Assembly (NCBI GenBank): GCA_903914955.1
Contig: CAIWRB010000122.1
Span: 1-64,000, forward strand
Source: an uncultured Chloroflexota bacterium
GTDB lineage: Bacteria; Chloroflexota; Anaerolineae; Anaerolineales; Villigracilaceae
Length of the DNA: 64,000 nucleotides
Direction: 5' to 3'
Below, one piece after another: positions 1 to 9,149 of this stretch; position 1 is the first letter of the stretch; every line of letters begins with the position of its first letter. The notes below the pieces were generated by a model. That model did not search any database. It saw only the letters and a list, made by a program, of their open reading frames with translations, and had not been told where the DNA came from. Position numbers and translations under genes: made by a program.

Positions 1-560
1 AGTTTTTGGAACAAGTCCATGATCTCGACGCTGGTTTTACTGTCCAACGCGCCAGTCGGTTCATCGGCAAGAAGGATGGCTGGTTCGTTGACCAATGCAC
101 GGGCGATTGCCACGCGCTGCTGCTGTCCGCCGGAAAGTTCATTGGGAGCGTGATGCGTTCGTTTCGATAAACCCACCCGTTCCAACGCTTTCATGGCGCG
201 CTCAGTTCGTTCCCTGCCGGATACGCCTGCGTAGGTCAACGGCAGCATTACATTTTCCAAAGCACTGGTACGAGCCAGCAGATTGAACTGCTGGAACACA
301 AAGCCAATCTTTCGTCCGCGAGTCTCGGCGAGTTTGGCTTCATCCATATTTTCAACGGATAAGCCGTCCAGCATGTATTTTCCGCTGGTCGGCACATCAA
401 GGCATCCGATGATGGACATCAACGTGCTTTTGCCCGAGCCCGATGGTCCCATGATCGCGACCATCTCACCTTTCTCGATGGTGAAGCTGGCGCCATCCAA
501 TGCGCGTACTTCGCTGTCACCCATTTGATATACCTTCATCAGGTCTTCCGTTTGGATCAT
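1..560 (-). CDS. ABC transporter ATP-binding protein, MacB/LolD type (C-terminus beyond window)
   Basis: Translating the minus strand from ATG at 560 gives a continuous reading frame to the window edge, about 186 residues. Walker A (GPSGSGKST, about residues 39-47), the Q-loop (VFQQFNLL), the signature [15 protein letters not shown] and Walker B with its catalytic Glu ([12 protein letters not shown]) are all present. Order and spacing match the LolD/MacB/FtsE class of ATPases, which energise efflux or lipoprotein extrusion with an FtsX-like permease. The start lies one base from the stop of the adaptor gene upstream (562), so the two are cotranscribed. The permease is presumably next, outside the window. 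Family assignment is firm; the substrate is unknown. Confidence 0.93.
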   Translation of the reverse strand, partial: MIQTEDLMKVYQMGDSEVRALDGASFTIEKGEMVAIMGPSGSGKSTLMSIIGCLDVPTSGKYMLDGLSVENMDEAKLAETRGRKIGFVFQQFNLLARTSALENVMLPLTYAGVSGRERTERAMKALERVGLSKRTHHAPNELSGGQQQRVAIARALVNEPAILLADEPTGALDSKTSVEIMDLFQK

Positions 561-561
561 T

Positions 562-1881
562 CTAGTTGCCTCCACTCAGGGGACCCAGTGCATTGGGAGC
601 CTCAACACTACTGGTTTGCACCAACTGAATTCGATCTCCAGCCTGCAAGTCGCCTGCCACAACCACCTGGTCACCCACGATCGAACCGCTGACAACATCA
701 ACTCGCTGCGTTGAGCCATCATTTTGAATCAGCAAAACGAACTCGCCCTGCGCATCATTCTGAATGGCAGTGATCGGTACAGTCAAAGTGGCAGCGGCAT
801 CTTTCACAGTGATGGTCACATTGGCCGTCGTGCCCAAAGGCAGGAAGATATCGCCATCCACCTTATCCAGATCCAAACGAACTTTATATTTCACAAGGCC
901 AGAATTGATCTCACCGACTGGATTGATGGCTGACACTTTCCCTGTGAGTGCGACTCCAGTCACCGCATCCAACGTAACCTCAGCCTGATTGCCCAATTTA
1001 ACATTTGCTATATCTGATTCATCCACCTGCGCCTCAACGTATAGATGATCCATGTCCGCCATGTTGACAGAGAGCTCACCTGTATTGACCACATCCCCAA
1101 CATGCGAGTCCACCGACAACACCTGCCCGGTAAATGGAGCGATGATACTCAATTGATTGACAGTCGCCTGTGCGGCATCCACTGTTGCCTGCGCCGCGAT
1201 CACATTCGATGAAGTGTCACCAGCAAGCAGGCGGTCATATTCACGCTGGGCATCTTCCAGTTTGGCCTTTTTCAACGCGAGGTCATTCTCCGCTTCGATA
1301 ATCCAATCTTTGGGAGGGACGCCTTTGAAGTTTTCAGCGGTGTAATCATACTTCCAGCCATTCCCTGATTTTACAAGTTTGGCAGAGTATGTTGTTTGCG
1401 GAACCTTGTTATCGGTTTGCAAATAGCGCAGGTAATAGACTGCATCATCGTAATCTTCCTGCGCATTCTTCAAGTCAATCACAGCTTGCGCGAGGTTTGT
1501 TCCAGAGGTGAGAAGATCATCCAGATTTTTTTGAGCAGTTACCAGATCCGCTTGAGCCGAGACGATGCTTGCCGAGGTACTAGTCGGATCCAACGTTAAC
1601 AAGATCGAGTCAGCTTTGACAAAATCTCCTGGCTTCACATTCACAGCTTCCACTACGCCGCTTGCCTTCCAATTGAGGCTGGCAAAGGGCTGGGCTTCGA
1701 GAGAACCAGAGGCTTGAATGGTTTCGGCGACATCCAGCGAAGTGACGGTTGCTTCGGTTGCCGCAGCGGTATCACTTGCCTTGGCTGGAGAAAATCCCCA
1801 TACCATTAAAATGGCGGCGACCGCCACAATTCCTACGATAGCCCAATTGCGGATTTTTTTGTTATTCCATAAATTCAACAT
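562..1881 (-). CDS. Efflux periplasmic adaptor (HlyD/MacA-type membrane fusion protein)
   Basis: This 439-residue protein has one N-terminal membrane segment (about residues 12-30). A biotinyl-lipoyl-like half motif follows ([26 protein letters not shown] region), then a long Ala/Gln-rich coiled-coil hairpin (about 110-245), the second lipoyl half ([20 protein letters not shown] region) and beta-barrel domains. That is the architecture of MacA/HlyD adaptors linking an ABC exporter to the cell exterior. An AAGGAG ribosome site precedes the ATG. It sits directly upstream of the ABC ATPase with a one-base gap, forming an export operon. The cargo cannot be told. In a Chloroflexota cell without a classical outer membrane it may work with the permease alone. 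Confidence 0.9.
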   Translation of the reverse strand: MLNLWNNKKIRNWAIVGIVAVAAILMVWGFSPAKASDTAAATEATVTSLDVAETIQASGSLEAQPFASLNWKASGVVEAVNVKPGDFVKADSILLTLDPTSTSASIVSAQADLVTAQKNLDDLLTSGTNLAQAVIDLKNAQEDYDDAVYYLRYLQTDNKVPQTTYSAKLVKSGNGWKYDYTAENFKGVPPKDWIIEAENDLALKKAKLEDAQREYDRLLAGDTSSNVIAAQATVDAAQATVNQLSIIAPFTGQVLSVDSHVGDVVNTGELSVNMADMDHLYVEAQVDESDIANVKLGNQAEVTLDAVTGVALTGKVSAINPVGEINSGLVKYKVRLDLDKVDGDIFLPLGTTANVTITVKDAAATLTVPITAIQNDAQGEFVLLIQNDGSTQRVDVVSGSIVGDQVVVAGDLQAGDRIQLVQTSSVEAPNALGPLSGGN

Positions 1882-1974
1882 TTCATATCTCCTTGTTTAT
1901 TATTCTTTCCCAAAGATACTTTGCGATTGTGCAGAATTTGTGCAGAAAGGCGGGATGGTTGTGGATGGGTACGG

Positions 1975-1980
1975 TATAAT
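1975..1980 (+). promoter_or_regulatory. -10 hexamer of a probably leaderless promoter (PSP1 gene)
   Basis: A perfect TATAAT ends seven bases before the ATG at 1988, so transcription would begin at or next to the start codon. No Shine-Dalgarno sequence is visible between them. A good -35 is not obvious. The same arrangement recurs elsewhere in the window. Confidence 0.6.
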
Positions 1981-1987
1981 TACGCCC

Positions 1988-2929
1988 ATGCAAACTAACA
2001 TTATTGGTGTCCGATTTACAAAAATAGGCAAAATCTACCACTTCGACTCTTCGACTCTTTCTGATATCAAAAAGGGCGAGCATGTCATTGTGGATACCGT
2101 ACGCGGTAAACATCTCGGTGAAGTTGTCCAGGTTCTGGAAGAGGCTCCTGCCCAACCAGAAGGCGGATGGAAATCAGTGGAGCGACGCGCCAACCCGCGC
2201 GATCTTTTGCTCCAGCAATCATGGCAAGCCAAACAAACCGAAGCCATGATCAACTGCCGCGCGCGCGCCTCCGAACTTCGTCTGCGTGATGTAAAAATTG
2301 TCACAGCCGAATACAACTATGATGGTTCGCGTCTGGCGCTCCTTTTCAGCACAGAGAGCGAAGACAAAGCCGACCTCAAGTCTCTCAAAAAGGATATGAG
2401 CAATCTATATCCGAACACGCATGTTGAGATGCGCCAGATTGGTCCGCGCGATGTGGCAAAATTTCTCGGAGGCATGGGCGCCTGCGGAATCGAAACCCGC
2501 TGTTGCTCAAAATTCCTGACGGATTTTTCTCCCATCTCGATCAAGATGGCGAAGGAACAAGGCATCTCACTCACTCCCAACGAGATCACGGGCATGTGCG
2601 GACGATTGCGCTGCTGCCTCATCTACGAATATGAACAATATGTTGAAGCGCGCAAGACTCTGCCAAAACGAAACAAGCGCGTGGTCACACCCAAAGGTGA
2701 AGGCAAAGTCATCGACCTGATCCCAATGAGCGACAAAGTTGTGGTGCTCATCGAGAGCGGCACAGACCGCCCGCAGCACATGACCTTCTCACGCGAAGAG
2801 ATCGAGCCGTGGGATGAACTCGAAGCCCTGCGCCGAAAAGCCCAGGCGCCCTGCGACCGTCACGAAGGCGGCGGATGCACATGCGGCAAAACATCAAACA
2901 TGAAAAATAACAATGACCGAACAAATTGA
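1988..2929 (+). CDS. PSP1 domain protein (YaaT-like)
   Basis: This 313-residue protein carries the PSP1 C-terminal domain. The conserved Cys-rich blocks MGACGIETRCCSKFL and ITGMCGRLRCCLIYEYEQY lie at about residues 165-220. In Bacillus, YaaT is part of the RicAFT complex, which affects phosphorelay and RNase Y activity and binds Fe-S clusters through related cysteines; a similar role here is inference. The C-terminus adds a short Cys/His-rich tail (CDRHEGGGCTCGK). The start at 1988 is chosen because the upstream in-frame extension crosses the promoter region and the neighbour's leader. The 3' end overlaps the LmbE gene by 17 bases, implying translational coupling. Confidence 0.88.
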   Translation: MQTNIIGVRFTKIGKIYHFDSSTLSDIKKGEHVIVDTVRGKHLGEVVQVLEEAPAQPEGGWKSVERRANPRDLLLQQSWQAKQTEAMINCRARASELRLRDVKIVTAEYNYDGSRLALLFSTESEDKADLKSLKKDMSNLYPNTHVEMRQIGPRDVAKFLGGMGACGIETRCCSKFLTDFSPISIKMAKEQGISLTPNEITGMCGRLRCCLIYEYEQYVEARKTLPKRNKRVVTPKGEGKVIDLIPMSDKVVVLIESGTDRPQHMTFSREEIEPWDELEALRRKAQAPCDRHEGGGCTCGKTSNMKNNNDRTN

Positions 2930-3641
2930 TCTTTGGGAAACTCCACAAAATATTCTTGTAATTCTGGCTCATCCCGATGACCCAGAATTTTTTTGCGGCG
3001 CCACGCTAGCCCGCTGGGCGCTTGCGGGACATCAGATCACGTATGTTCTGCTGACTTGCGGAGAAAAGGGATTCAATCCCGCCACTCACCCTGAAATGAC
3101 CCCAGATTATTTATGCGCGATCAGACCCGATGAACAAAATAACGCAGCGAAAATCATCGGAGTAAACGCGGTTCATTTTCTAGATCGAGAAGATGGCTAC
3201 GTGATCCCAGACTTAAAATTACGCTGTGACATTGTGCGCGAGATCCGCAGGCACAAGCCTGATATCCTCGTCACCTGCGACCCGCAAACATTGTTCGCGA
3301 CGTATGGTATCAACCACCCCGATCACCGCTACTGCGGACAGGCTGTGCTGGATGCCGTCTTCCCCGCCGCTGGCAACATCGCCTATTTCCCCGAATTGCT
3401 GATGGAAGGCTTTCAGCCGCACATGCCAAAAGAAGTATGGTGTTCGTTAACCAATCAACCCAACACAACCATTGATGTGACCGATACGTGGGATATCAAA
3501 CTCAAAGCCATCCTTGAACATAAAACCCAGGTACAGGATGCAGAAAAACTCATCGAGAGATTCAAATCCCGAAGAACAGAAGACAGCACGGATGAGAATC
3601 CGCGATATGAAGAAAAATTTAGAGTTGTGAAATATAGCTAG
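2913..3641 (+). CDS. PIG-L/LmbE-family deacetylase
   Basis: The 242-residue product has the zinc-site motif AHPDDPEF near residue 20 and the later HPDH motif (GINHPDHRYCG, about 135), both typical of LmbE/PIG-L N-acetylglucosaminyl deacetylases such as MshB and BshB. These enzymes remove acetyl groups from GlcNAc-containing glycolipids or thiol precursors using Zn2+ and Asp/His ligands. The first Pro of the usual PHPDD is Ala here. The gene overlaps the 3' end of the PSP1 gene and is probably read from the same transcript. Its substrate is not predictable, and no bacillithiol or mycothiol gene is nearby. Confidence 0.88.
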   Translation: MTEQIDLWETPQNILVILAHPDDPEFFCGATLARWALAGHQITYVLLTCGEKGFNPATHPEMTPDYLCAIRPDEQNNAAKIIGVNAVHFLDREDGYVIPDLKLRCDIVREIRRHKPDILVTCDPQTLFATYGINHPDHRYCGQAVLDAVFPAAGNIAYFPELLMEGFQPHMPKEVWCSLTNQPNTTIDVTDTWDIKLKAILEHKTQVQDAEKLIERFKSRRTEDSTDENPRYEEKFRVVKYS

Positions 3642-3698
3642 CTAGCATGTTAGAACCATCCCACATATAAACCTTCAAACCAAAAACGGAGTATTTAA

Positions 3699-4889
3699 AT
3701 GACCGATTTCCTGAAAGAAGCTAAATCATTATTCACCTATACCCAATCTATGCGCCGTGACTTTCACATGCACCCGGAACTTGGCTTTCATGAGATTCGC
3801 ACGGGCGGAATCGTAGCAAAAGAATTAGAAGCGTTGGGATTGGAAGTCACCAAAGGCGTTGGCAAAACTGGTGTTGTAGGTTTGCTCGAAGGAGCGAAGC
3901 CTGGCCCGACACTGCTCATCCGCTTTGACATGGATGCACTGCCTATGAGTGAAGATACCGGCGCTGAATATGCGTCACAAACTCAAGGTGTGATGCACGC
4001 CTGCGGGCATGATGGTCACACTGCCATCGGATTAACGGTTGCGAAAATGTTACACACACATCGTGAAGAGTTGGCTGGTACCGTCAAGTTTTGCTTTCAG
4101 CCATCTGAGGAAGGATTCAACGGTGAAGAAGTCGGCGGCGCGGAAATGATGATGCGCGACGGCGTCTTGAGTGGACCGAATGTGGATAAAACGTTATCCC
4201 TGCATTTGTGGAATGAAAAACCACTCGGCTGGGTCAATGTTGCGAAAGGTCCTGTCATGGCAGGCGCGGAACAATTCACCATCAAGCTGACAGGCAAAGG
4301 CGGGCACGGCGCTGCACCTCACACCACCATCGACCCGATCGTGACTGCGGCCCAAATTGTCACAGCATTACAAAGCATTGCATCACGCAACGTGGCACCA
4401 TTACTCGCTGCGGTCATCAGTGTTACGACGCTGCATTCAGGGACAGCTTTCAACATCATCCCACAGGAAGCAGAGTTGACCGGAACCATCCGCACCTTTG
4501 ACCTGTCCGTCCGCAAGATGGTTTTGGAACGCTTTGAGCAGGTTGTACGTGGAATTGCTGAGACTATGGGTTGCAAAGTTGAGATCAATGTTCAGCGCGT
4601 TACACCCGCAGTTATCAACAATGATTCAGTTGCGGCAAAGGTTCAGGAAACTGCCCGGAACCTCTTCCCTGAAACAGAATTGGACACAGCCAACTATCTC
4701 ACCATGGGCGCGGAAGATATGGCCTATATGCAGGAAAAGGTGGAAGGCTGTTATTTCTTCATCGGTTCGAACAACAAAGAAAAACAGCTCGACTACGGTC
4801 ACCATCACCCGAAGTTTGACTTTGACGAGGAAGCATTGGTGCGCGGCTCGGCATTGATGGCGGCGGCAGTGGCGGATATGTTAAAATAA
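3699..4889 (+). CDS. M20-family amidohydrolase (N-acyl amino acid / hippurate hydrolase type)
   Basis: The protein has 396 residues, the usual length for M20D peptidases. Recognisable motifs are RRDFHMHPELGF near the N-terminus, the metal-site block MHACGHDGHTA (about residues 98-108), the catalytic SEEGFNGEEVGGAE region and the dimerisation-domain motif GKGGHGAAPH. Members hydrolyse N-acyl or N-aminobenzoyl amino acids in the cytoplasm using two metal ions. GGAG lies about 8 bases before the ATG. A stem-loop terminator follows at 4911. The neighbours do not narrow the substrate. Confidence 0.92.
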   Translation: MTDFLKEAKSLFTYTQSMRRDFHMHPELGFHEIRTGGIVAKELEALGLEVTKGVGKTGVVGLLEGAKPGPTLLIRFDMDALPMSEDTGAEYASQTQGVMHACGHDGHTAIGLTVAKMLHTHREELAGTVKFCFQPSEEGFNGEEVGGAEMMMRDGVLSGPNVDKTLSLHLWNEKPLGWVNVAKGPVMAGAEQFTIKLTGKGGHGAAPHTTIDPIVTAAQIVTALQSIASRNVAPLLAAVISVTTLHSGTAFNIIPQEAELTGTIRTFDLSVRKMVLERFEQVVRGIAETMGCKVEINVQRVTPAVINNDSVAAKVQETARNLFPETELDTANYLTMGAEDMAYMQEKVEGCYFFIGSNNKEKQLDYGHHHPKFDFDEEALVRGSALMAAAVADMLK

Positions 4890-4910
4890 AAGGATGAAGC
4901 AGAAAGATGA

Positions 4911-4939
4911 AAGAAGCTCGCGGGAGCGGTCTTCTTTTT
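4911..4939 (+). terminator. Intrinsic terminator after the M20 gene
   Basis: AAGAAG and CTTCTT arms, reinforced by an inner CGC/GCG pair, are followed by a run of T residues. It lies between the convergent M20 and feoB genes. Confidence 0.65.
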
Positions 4940-4962
4940 ATATCGTTGGGACGACCCTACGA

Positions 4963-6669
4963 TTAGAGGAAAATAATTGCGACGCCTCTTACCAACAAGG
5001 ATGCAAGCATAGCTACGACCACTGTTAACGCTGAGATAGTCAGCATGGCGCGCGTGCCGAGTTCGCGCCGTAAAATAGACAGGGTGGCAAGGCATGGCAG
5101 ATAGAACATTACGAAGGTTGCGTAAACGATCATCTGCTCCGGAGACAACGCGGATTTAAAGTCTTCTGTGCCGAGAGCTTGACTCAACATCACGAGTGAA
5201 AGCTCCTTGCGGAGAATGCCGAAGATCAGCGGAACTCCCACTTGAAAAGGCAAACCGATCAACCATGTGATTGGTCGCGCCAGCCAATTGAAAATATATG
5301 CCAGATCGAAATAATTTAAAGTTGCCAGCACAGCACTTCCAGCGATCAATATCGGCCAGGCTTCCACGACAAACTCGCGCACACGGAACCAAGATTTCCC
5401 AAACACATTTTTTAGAGTCGGTACACGATAGGTGGGCATTTCCATGATGAGACCCGGACTATTTTCGGGAGTCAATTGCGAGAGTACCTTGCCTGTGATT
5501 GCAATGACCAACAAATTAAAAAGATACAAGGCGAATGCGGCTACTGGGCCAAGATAGAACGCCACCAATCCAAACACAACCGCCAACCGCGCGGCACATG
5601 GGACGAGCACTGCCAGCGCCGCGGCAATATAACGGTCACGCGGTTCCTCCAAAGTGCGGGTGGACATGACAGCCGGCACATTACATCCGTAACCGAGAAT
5701 AAATGGCACAATGGCTTTGCCATGCAAGCCAATGCGGTGCATGAACGCGTCCATAAGAAAAGCCACGCGCGGCAAATAGCCAATATCTTCCAACATGCCG
5801 AGTCCCAGCAAAAATGGAAGAAGATACGGAAGCACGATCGCAACTCCCGCAGCGATACCTTGTAATACACCCAGAATGATCTGCGCTAAAAATGCTCCGC
5901 CTTCGAAGAGAGATAGCGCTCCTTTCATCAACCAATCGAACAGGGCCAGCAAAGGCGGCTCAGTGATTTTTCCAATTCCATAAACTGCCTGAAAAAACAA
6001 ATACAACACGATCAGCATGATCGCATATCCCCACACAGGATGAAGTAATATATTATCAAGACGGTCACGCCAGATGATACGTCTCTCGCCCTGAGTGACA
6101 TATTTTTTGGATATCTCAACTGCAAGCTGATGCCTGTCTTGGGGATTTAGCGCATCAGTCTCTTGACCTTGAGTCTGCTCCCGTTTCCTGTACACTTCCA
6201 GCGCTTTGATAAAAAGCCCCTTTACACCGCGCCCTTTACTGGCAACCAATGGCAGGACAGGCACATGCAATTCACGCGATAATCCATCAGCATCAATGTG
6301 CAGACCCATGCGCGCGGCTTCGTCGATCATATTCAAGGCGAGGATCAAAGGCTTGTTGAGGGCAGCCAACTCCAACGTTAATGAAAGAGCAGCTGACAGT
6401 TGAGTCGCATCCGCCACGTTGATGATCACATCCACGTCACGAGAATTCAAATATCGCGCGGCTTCCAACTCCGCAGGGCTTCCACTTTGTAATGTGTAAG
6501 CGCCAGGCAGATCCACCAACTCGATGACCTCCCCTGCCACACGCACGCGGCTTTCAGTAAATGTGACGGTAGTACCACTGAAATTTCCAGTTTCGGCTTT
6601 ATAGCCTGCAACTTGATTGAACAAGGTACTTTTCCCACAATTGGGCAGACCGATCAAGGCAACTCTCAT
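4963..6669 (-). CDS. feoB: Ferrous iron transporter FeoB
   Basis: The 568-residue protein begins with a GTPase domain. G1 is GLPNCGKST (residues 6-14), G3 is DLPGAY and G4 is NMID near residue 112. It continues into the membrane domain with both Gate motifs, including the region LGYGCNVPAVMSTRTLE and GILRKELSLVML. It imports Fe2+ across the cytoplasmic membrane. It is shorter than E. coli FeoB (773 residues) mainly because of a compact linker and C-terminus. Its ATG overlaps the feoA stop (ATGA), a classic coupled FeoAB unit. No Fur box was identified with confidence. Confidence 0.96.
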   Translation of the reverse strand: MRVALIGLPNCGKSTLFNQVAGYKAETGNFSGTTVTFTESRVRVAGEVIELVDLPGAYTLQSGSPAELEAARYLNSRDVDVIINVADATQLSAALSLTLELAALNKPLILALNMIDEAARMGLHIDADGLSRELHVPVLPLVASKGRGVKGLFIKALEVYRKREQTQGQETDALNPQDRHQLAVEISKKYVTQGERRIIWRDRLDNILLHPVWGYAIMLIVLYLFFQAVYGIGKITEPPLLALFDWLMKGALSLFEGGAFLAQIILGVLQGIAAGVAIVLPYLLPFLLGLGMLEDIGYLPRVAFLMDAFMHRIGLHGKAIVPFILGYGCNVPAVMSTRTLEEPRDRYIAAALAVLVPCAARLAVVFGLVAFYLGPVAAFALYLFNLLVIAITGKVLSQLTPENSPGLIMEMPTYRVPTLKNVFGKSWFRVREFVVEAWPILIAGSAVLATLNYFDLAYIFNWLARPITWLIGLPFQVGVPLIFGILRKELSLVMLSQALGTEDFKSALSPEQMIVYATFVMFYLPCLATLSILRRELGTRAMLTISALTVVVAMLASLLVRGVAIIFL

Positions 6670-6881
6670 TGCAGTTCCACTAAAATTTTTTCGGCCAGCA
6701 CGCGCCCCAATGCGATCTCGCGCCCATTGACTTCAACTAATAACGGGCCATCCAACGGCGCGACGCGCAGCACACGTACTGTGTCGCCGACATACAAACC
6801 ATATTGATTCAATTTTGCGCGGACTTCGTCGAAGGACGATAATCGCGCATTAGCATTCAAGGGCAGGTCAAGTAATCGCAT
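6666..6881 (-). CDS. feoA: FeoA family protein
   Basis: This 71-residue SH3-like protein (MRLLDLPL start; GLYVGDTVRVLRVAPLDGPLLVEVNG core) matches FeoA, the small cytoplasmic partner of FeoB. The ATG at 6881 is preferred over upstream in-frame starts because it gives the normal FeoA length. In addition, a TATAAA hexamer (minus strand, 6893-6888) ends six bases before it, consistent with leaderless transcription. It overlaps feoB by four bases. Confidence 0.88.
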   Translation of the reverse strand: MRLLDLPLNANARLSSFDEVRAKLNQYGLYVGDTVRVLRVAPLDGPLLVEVNGREIALGRVLAEKILVELQ

Positions 6882-6953
6882 GCAGGATTTATAAACGAAC
6901 ATGAATAAATAGCCAAGTGATGAACATCCCCAAGTTGGGATAAAATGGATGTA

Positions 6954-7532
6954 ATGAAAAAGTCCGTTCCCTATATTGTTCTCGCCACTCTCATCGGCAC
7001 GGGCGTGCTGGCACAAAATCTATTAAGTACGCCGCTTTCAACGCCTCCAACTGCTTCTGCTTCGGTGACAGTTCAATCCCCGACAGAAACGCCAACCAGC
7101 GCCCAACCGATTGGTCAGTGCGCTTATATGTGGGCGTATCACAATGCGGATGAGTTAAGCGCAATGATCGAGGAAAAAATTCACGCTCTGGATCCTGCCG
7201 CGAGCGGTAACGCAAGTTTCTACGGCGAGGACTGCGTCTACGCGGATGGACAATCCACCTTTGGCGCGATGGAAACGGATTTTTATGTTCACAAACCCGT
7301 TGACGATCTAACGAACGAAGAAGCATTTGGCAATTGGATGTCACAAGTCTTACAAATAGTTATCGAAATCCCGCGTGAACGAATTCAAGGAAATTATGGA
7401 TTCGTTGAATTCTGGTTTGAGAAATCCGAGGGCGAACAAGAGATCGTCCGCGTACCCATTCAACAATACATGGATGACGCCCATGGGATTACCGGCGCGG
7501 CGTTGTTCCGCATGTTTTATGTTGCACCCTAA
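6954..7532 (+). CDS. Secreted or membrane-anchored protein of unknown function
   Basis: This 192-residue product is not recognised. It opens with MKKSVPYIVLATLIGTGVLA, a signal peptide or N-terminal anchor, followed by a Thr/Ser/Pro-rich linker (about residues 25-50). The globular part has two cysteines (QCAYMW and EDCVYAD) that could form a disulfide, and it is acidic. The second ATG is chosen because a TAAAAT hexamer ends seven bases before it and the shorter form gives a clean signal sequence. ATG at 6945 is the alternative. A strong terminator follows. Confidence 0.72.
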   Translation: MKKSVPYIVLATLIGTGVLAQNLLSTPLSTPPTASASVTVQSPTETPTSAQPIGQCAYMWAYHNADELSAMIEEKIHALDPAASGNASFYGEDCVYADGQSTFGAMETDFYVHKPVDDLTNEEAFGNWMSQVLQIVIEIPRERIQGNYGFVEFWFEKSEGEQEIVRVPIQQYMDDAHGITGAALFRMFYVAP

Positions 7533-7563
7533 TTTTAATTAATCAAAGTTCAAAACAAATATC

Positions 7564-7591
7564 AAAAGCCGCCTATTCTGGTGGCTTTTTT
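7564..7591 (+). terminator. Intrinsic terminator
   Basis: The AAAGCCGCC arm pairs with GGTGGCTTT (one G-U pair) around a six-base loop and runs into a T tract. It isolates the secreted-protein gene from the regulator promoter that begins five bases later. Confidence 0.85.
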
Positions 7592-7595
7592 GTGC

Positions 7596-7643
7596 TTGAC
7601 AATCCAAAATATTTATCATATACTACGTTTAGTAATTACTAAA
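7596..7643 (+). promoter_or_regulatory. Sigma70-type promoter with palindromic operator for the GbsR/MarR regulator
   Basis: TTGACA (7596-7601) and TATACT (7619-7624) are separated by 17 bases, a near-consensus promoter. A perfect 16-base palindrome, TTTAGTAATTACTAAA (7628-7643), covers the expected transcription start. A repressor bound there would block initiation, so autoregulation by the MarR-type protein encoded directly downstream is likely. Confidence 0.85.
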
Positions 7644-7662
7644 TATTCTAAAGGAAAAAGTA

Positions 7663-8193
7663 ATGGCCACTCAACTCACCCAACTGAAACAGGATTTCAC
7701 CGAAGGTCTCAGCCAGATCAGCCGCTTCTGGGGCTTTCCCAAAGGCATGGGCGCGATCTTCGCCGTGCTGTATCTTTCCGCCACCCCACTCTCGTTGGAT
7801 GAGGTCGTGCAAGCTACAGGACTAACCAAGGGGGCGATCAGCACCGAAGTCCGCACTCTGGCACGCATGGGGCTTGTACATCGCTCATCTAAACTTGCCG
7901 ACCGCAAAGATTATTACGAAGCCGAGGATGATTTCTATAAGTCCATCCGCTCAATCCTGAAAGAACGCCAGAACAGCGAATTCGATAGCGCGATCCGCTC
8001 GGTGCGTGAAACGCTCGAGAGGCTGGAAGCGGGCACGGTTACAGGTGATGCAGCGGAACTGGACTTCATCTACAAACGCGTGCAGGCTTTGCAGGAATTC
8101 TTCAACGCGATAGATGGACTCACAAAGGCGGTCATCAAGTTGGAGAGTCTCGGAATGACCAATGTTACAAAAATTCTGTCCATTCTGAAGTAA
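7663..8193 (+). CDS. GbsR/MarR-family transcriptional regulator
   Basis: The 176-residue protein has a winged helix-turn-helix (about residues 25-85; LSLDEVVQATGLTKGAISTEVRTLARMGLV region) and a helical C-terminal dimerisation part. This matches GbsR-like MarR regulators. The wing region carries the basic stretch SSKLADRKDYYEA. AAAGGA lies before the ATG. It is transcribed from its own promoter with an overlapping palindrome, and 20 bases separate it from the NAD(P)-binding gene downstream, which is the likely regulated partner. The ligand is unknown. Confidence 0.88.
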   Translation: MATQLTQLKQDFTEGLSQISRFWGFPKGMGAIFAVLYLSATPLSLDEVVQATGLTKGAISTEVRTLARMGLVHRSSKLADRKDYYEAEDDFYKSIRSILKERQNSEFDSAIRSVRETLERLEAGTVTGDAAELDFIYKRVQALQEFFNAIDGLTKAVIKLESLGMTNVTKILSILK

Positions 8194-8213
8194 CAACAAA
8201 TGAAGGAGTCAAA

Positions 8214-9116
8214 ATGAAAATCGCAGTCACAGGTGCATTCAGTTATTCAGGAAAATATATTGCAAGCCGTTTGCTCGAGCGCGGCGAGGAAGTATTCACG
8301 CTCACCAATCATCCCAACCGACCTGACCCATTCGGCGGAAAAATAATAGCCGTCCCCTTAGATTTCGACAACAAAACAGAGTTGATCAAAAATTTACGCG
8401 GAGCGGATGTACTGGTCAACACCTATTGGATCCGCTTCGATAAAGGAAATAATACGCAGCCTAAAGCGGTGGAGAACACAAAAATTTTGGTGGATGCCGC
8501 CGCAAAAGCAGGCGTGAAGCGTATCGTCCACATCAGCATCACCAACCCATCGCCCGATTCAAATCTGCCCTACTTCTGGGGAAAAGCCGCCAACGAAAAA
8601 GCAGTCATTGGCTCAGGCATGAGTTACGCTATTTTGCGGCCCACTGTTTTGTTTGGTAAGGAAGATATTCTTATCAACAATATTGCATGGCTGTTGCGCC
8701 GTATGCCACTCTTTGGTTTGCCTGGCGATGGCTCATATAAGTTAAGTCCGGTTTATGTGGATGATCTCGCCCAACTCGCTGTTGATTCAGTTTATAAAAA
8801 AGAAAATTATATTTGGGATGCAGTCGGCCCCAACGAATTGACGTTCAAACAAACAGTGAAGTTGATCGCAAAAACAATTGGCATATCCCGCCCTTTGATA
8901 TCCATGCCGCCACGCGTTGCATTGTTTGCCGCTCAAGTATTGAGCATCTTTGTGAAAGATGTGATGCTCACCCCCGAAGAAATCGATGGATTGATGTCGA
9001 ACCTGCTCATTTCCAAAGAAGCGCCACGCTGCAAGACCAGCTTAAAAGATTGGCTTGAAGAACACAAAAAAACTGTAGGGAAACATTATGCCTCTGAACT
9101 GGCAAGACATTTCTAA
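8214..9116 (+). CDS. NAD(P)-binding atypical SDR (NmrA/epimerase-like)
   Basis: This 300-residue protein starts with the Rossmann fingerprint VTGAFSYSGKYIASRLLERGEE. It has the atypical-SDR blocks VKRIVHISITNPS and SYAILRPTVLFGKEDILINN, resembling complex I NDUFA9-like and nucleoside-diphosphate-sugar epimerase relatives. The classical YxxxK catalytic pair is not clear, so it may be a redox sensor or assembly factor rather than an epimerase. AAGGAG precedes the ATG. It follows the GbsR/MarR gene in one operon. Confidence 0.86.
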   Translation: MKIAVTGAFSYSGKYIASRLLERGEEVFTLTNHPNRPDPFGGKIIAVPLDFDNKTELIKNLRGADVLVNTYWIRFDKGNNTQPKAVENTKILVDAAAKAGVKRIVHISITNPSPDSNLPYFWGKAANEKAVIGSGMSYAILRPTVLFGKEDILINNIAWLLRRMPLFGLPGDGSYKLSPVYVDDLAQLAVDSVYKKENYIWDAVGPNELTFKQTVKLIAKTIGISRPLISMPPRVALFAAQVLSIFVKDVMLTPEEIDGLMSNLLISKEAPRCKTSLKDWLEEHKKTVGKHYASELARHF

Positions 9117-9149
9117 CATTATTCCCATTCATAAAATAAACTGGGATAA

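Noticed and set aside
2913-2929. Frameshift between PSP1 and LmbE genes
   Set aside because: The 17-base overlap joins two complete, unrelated families with normal ends, so it is a coupled operon and not a broken gene.
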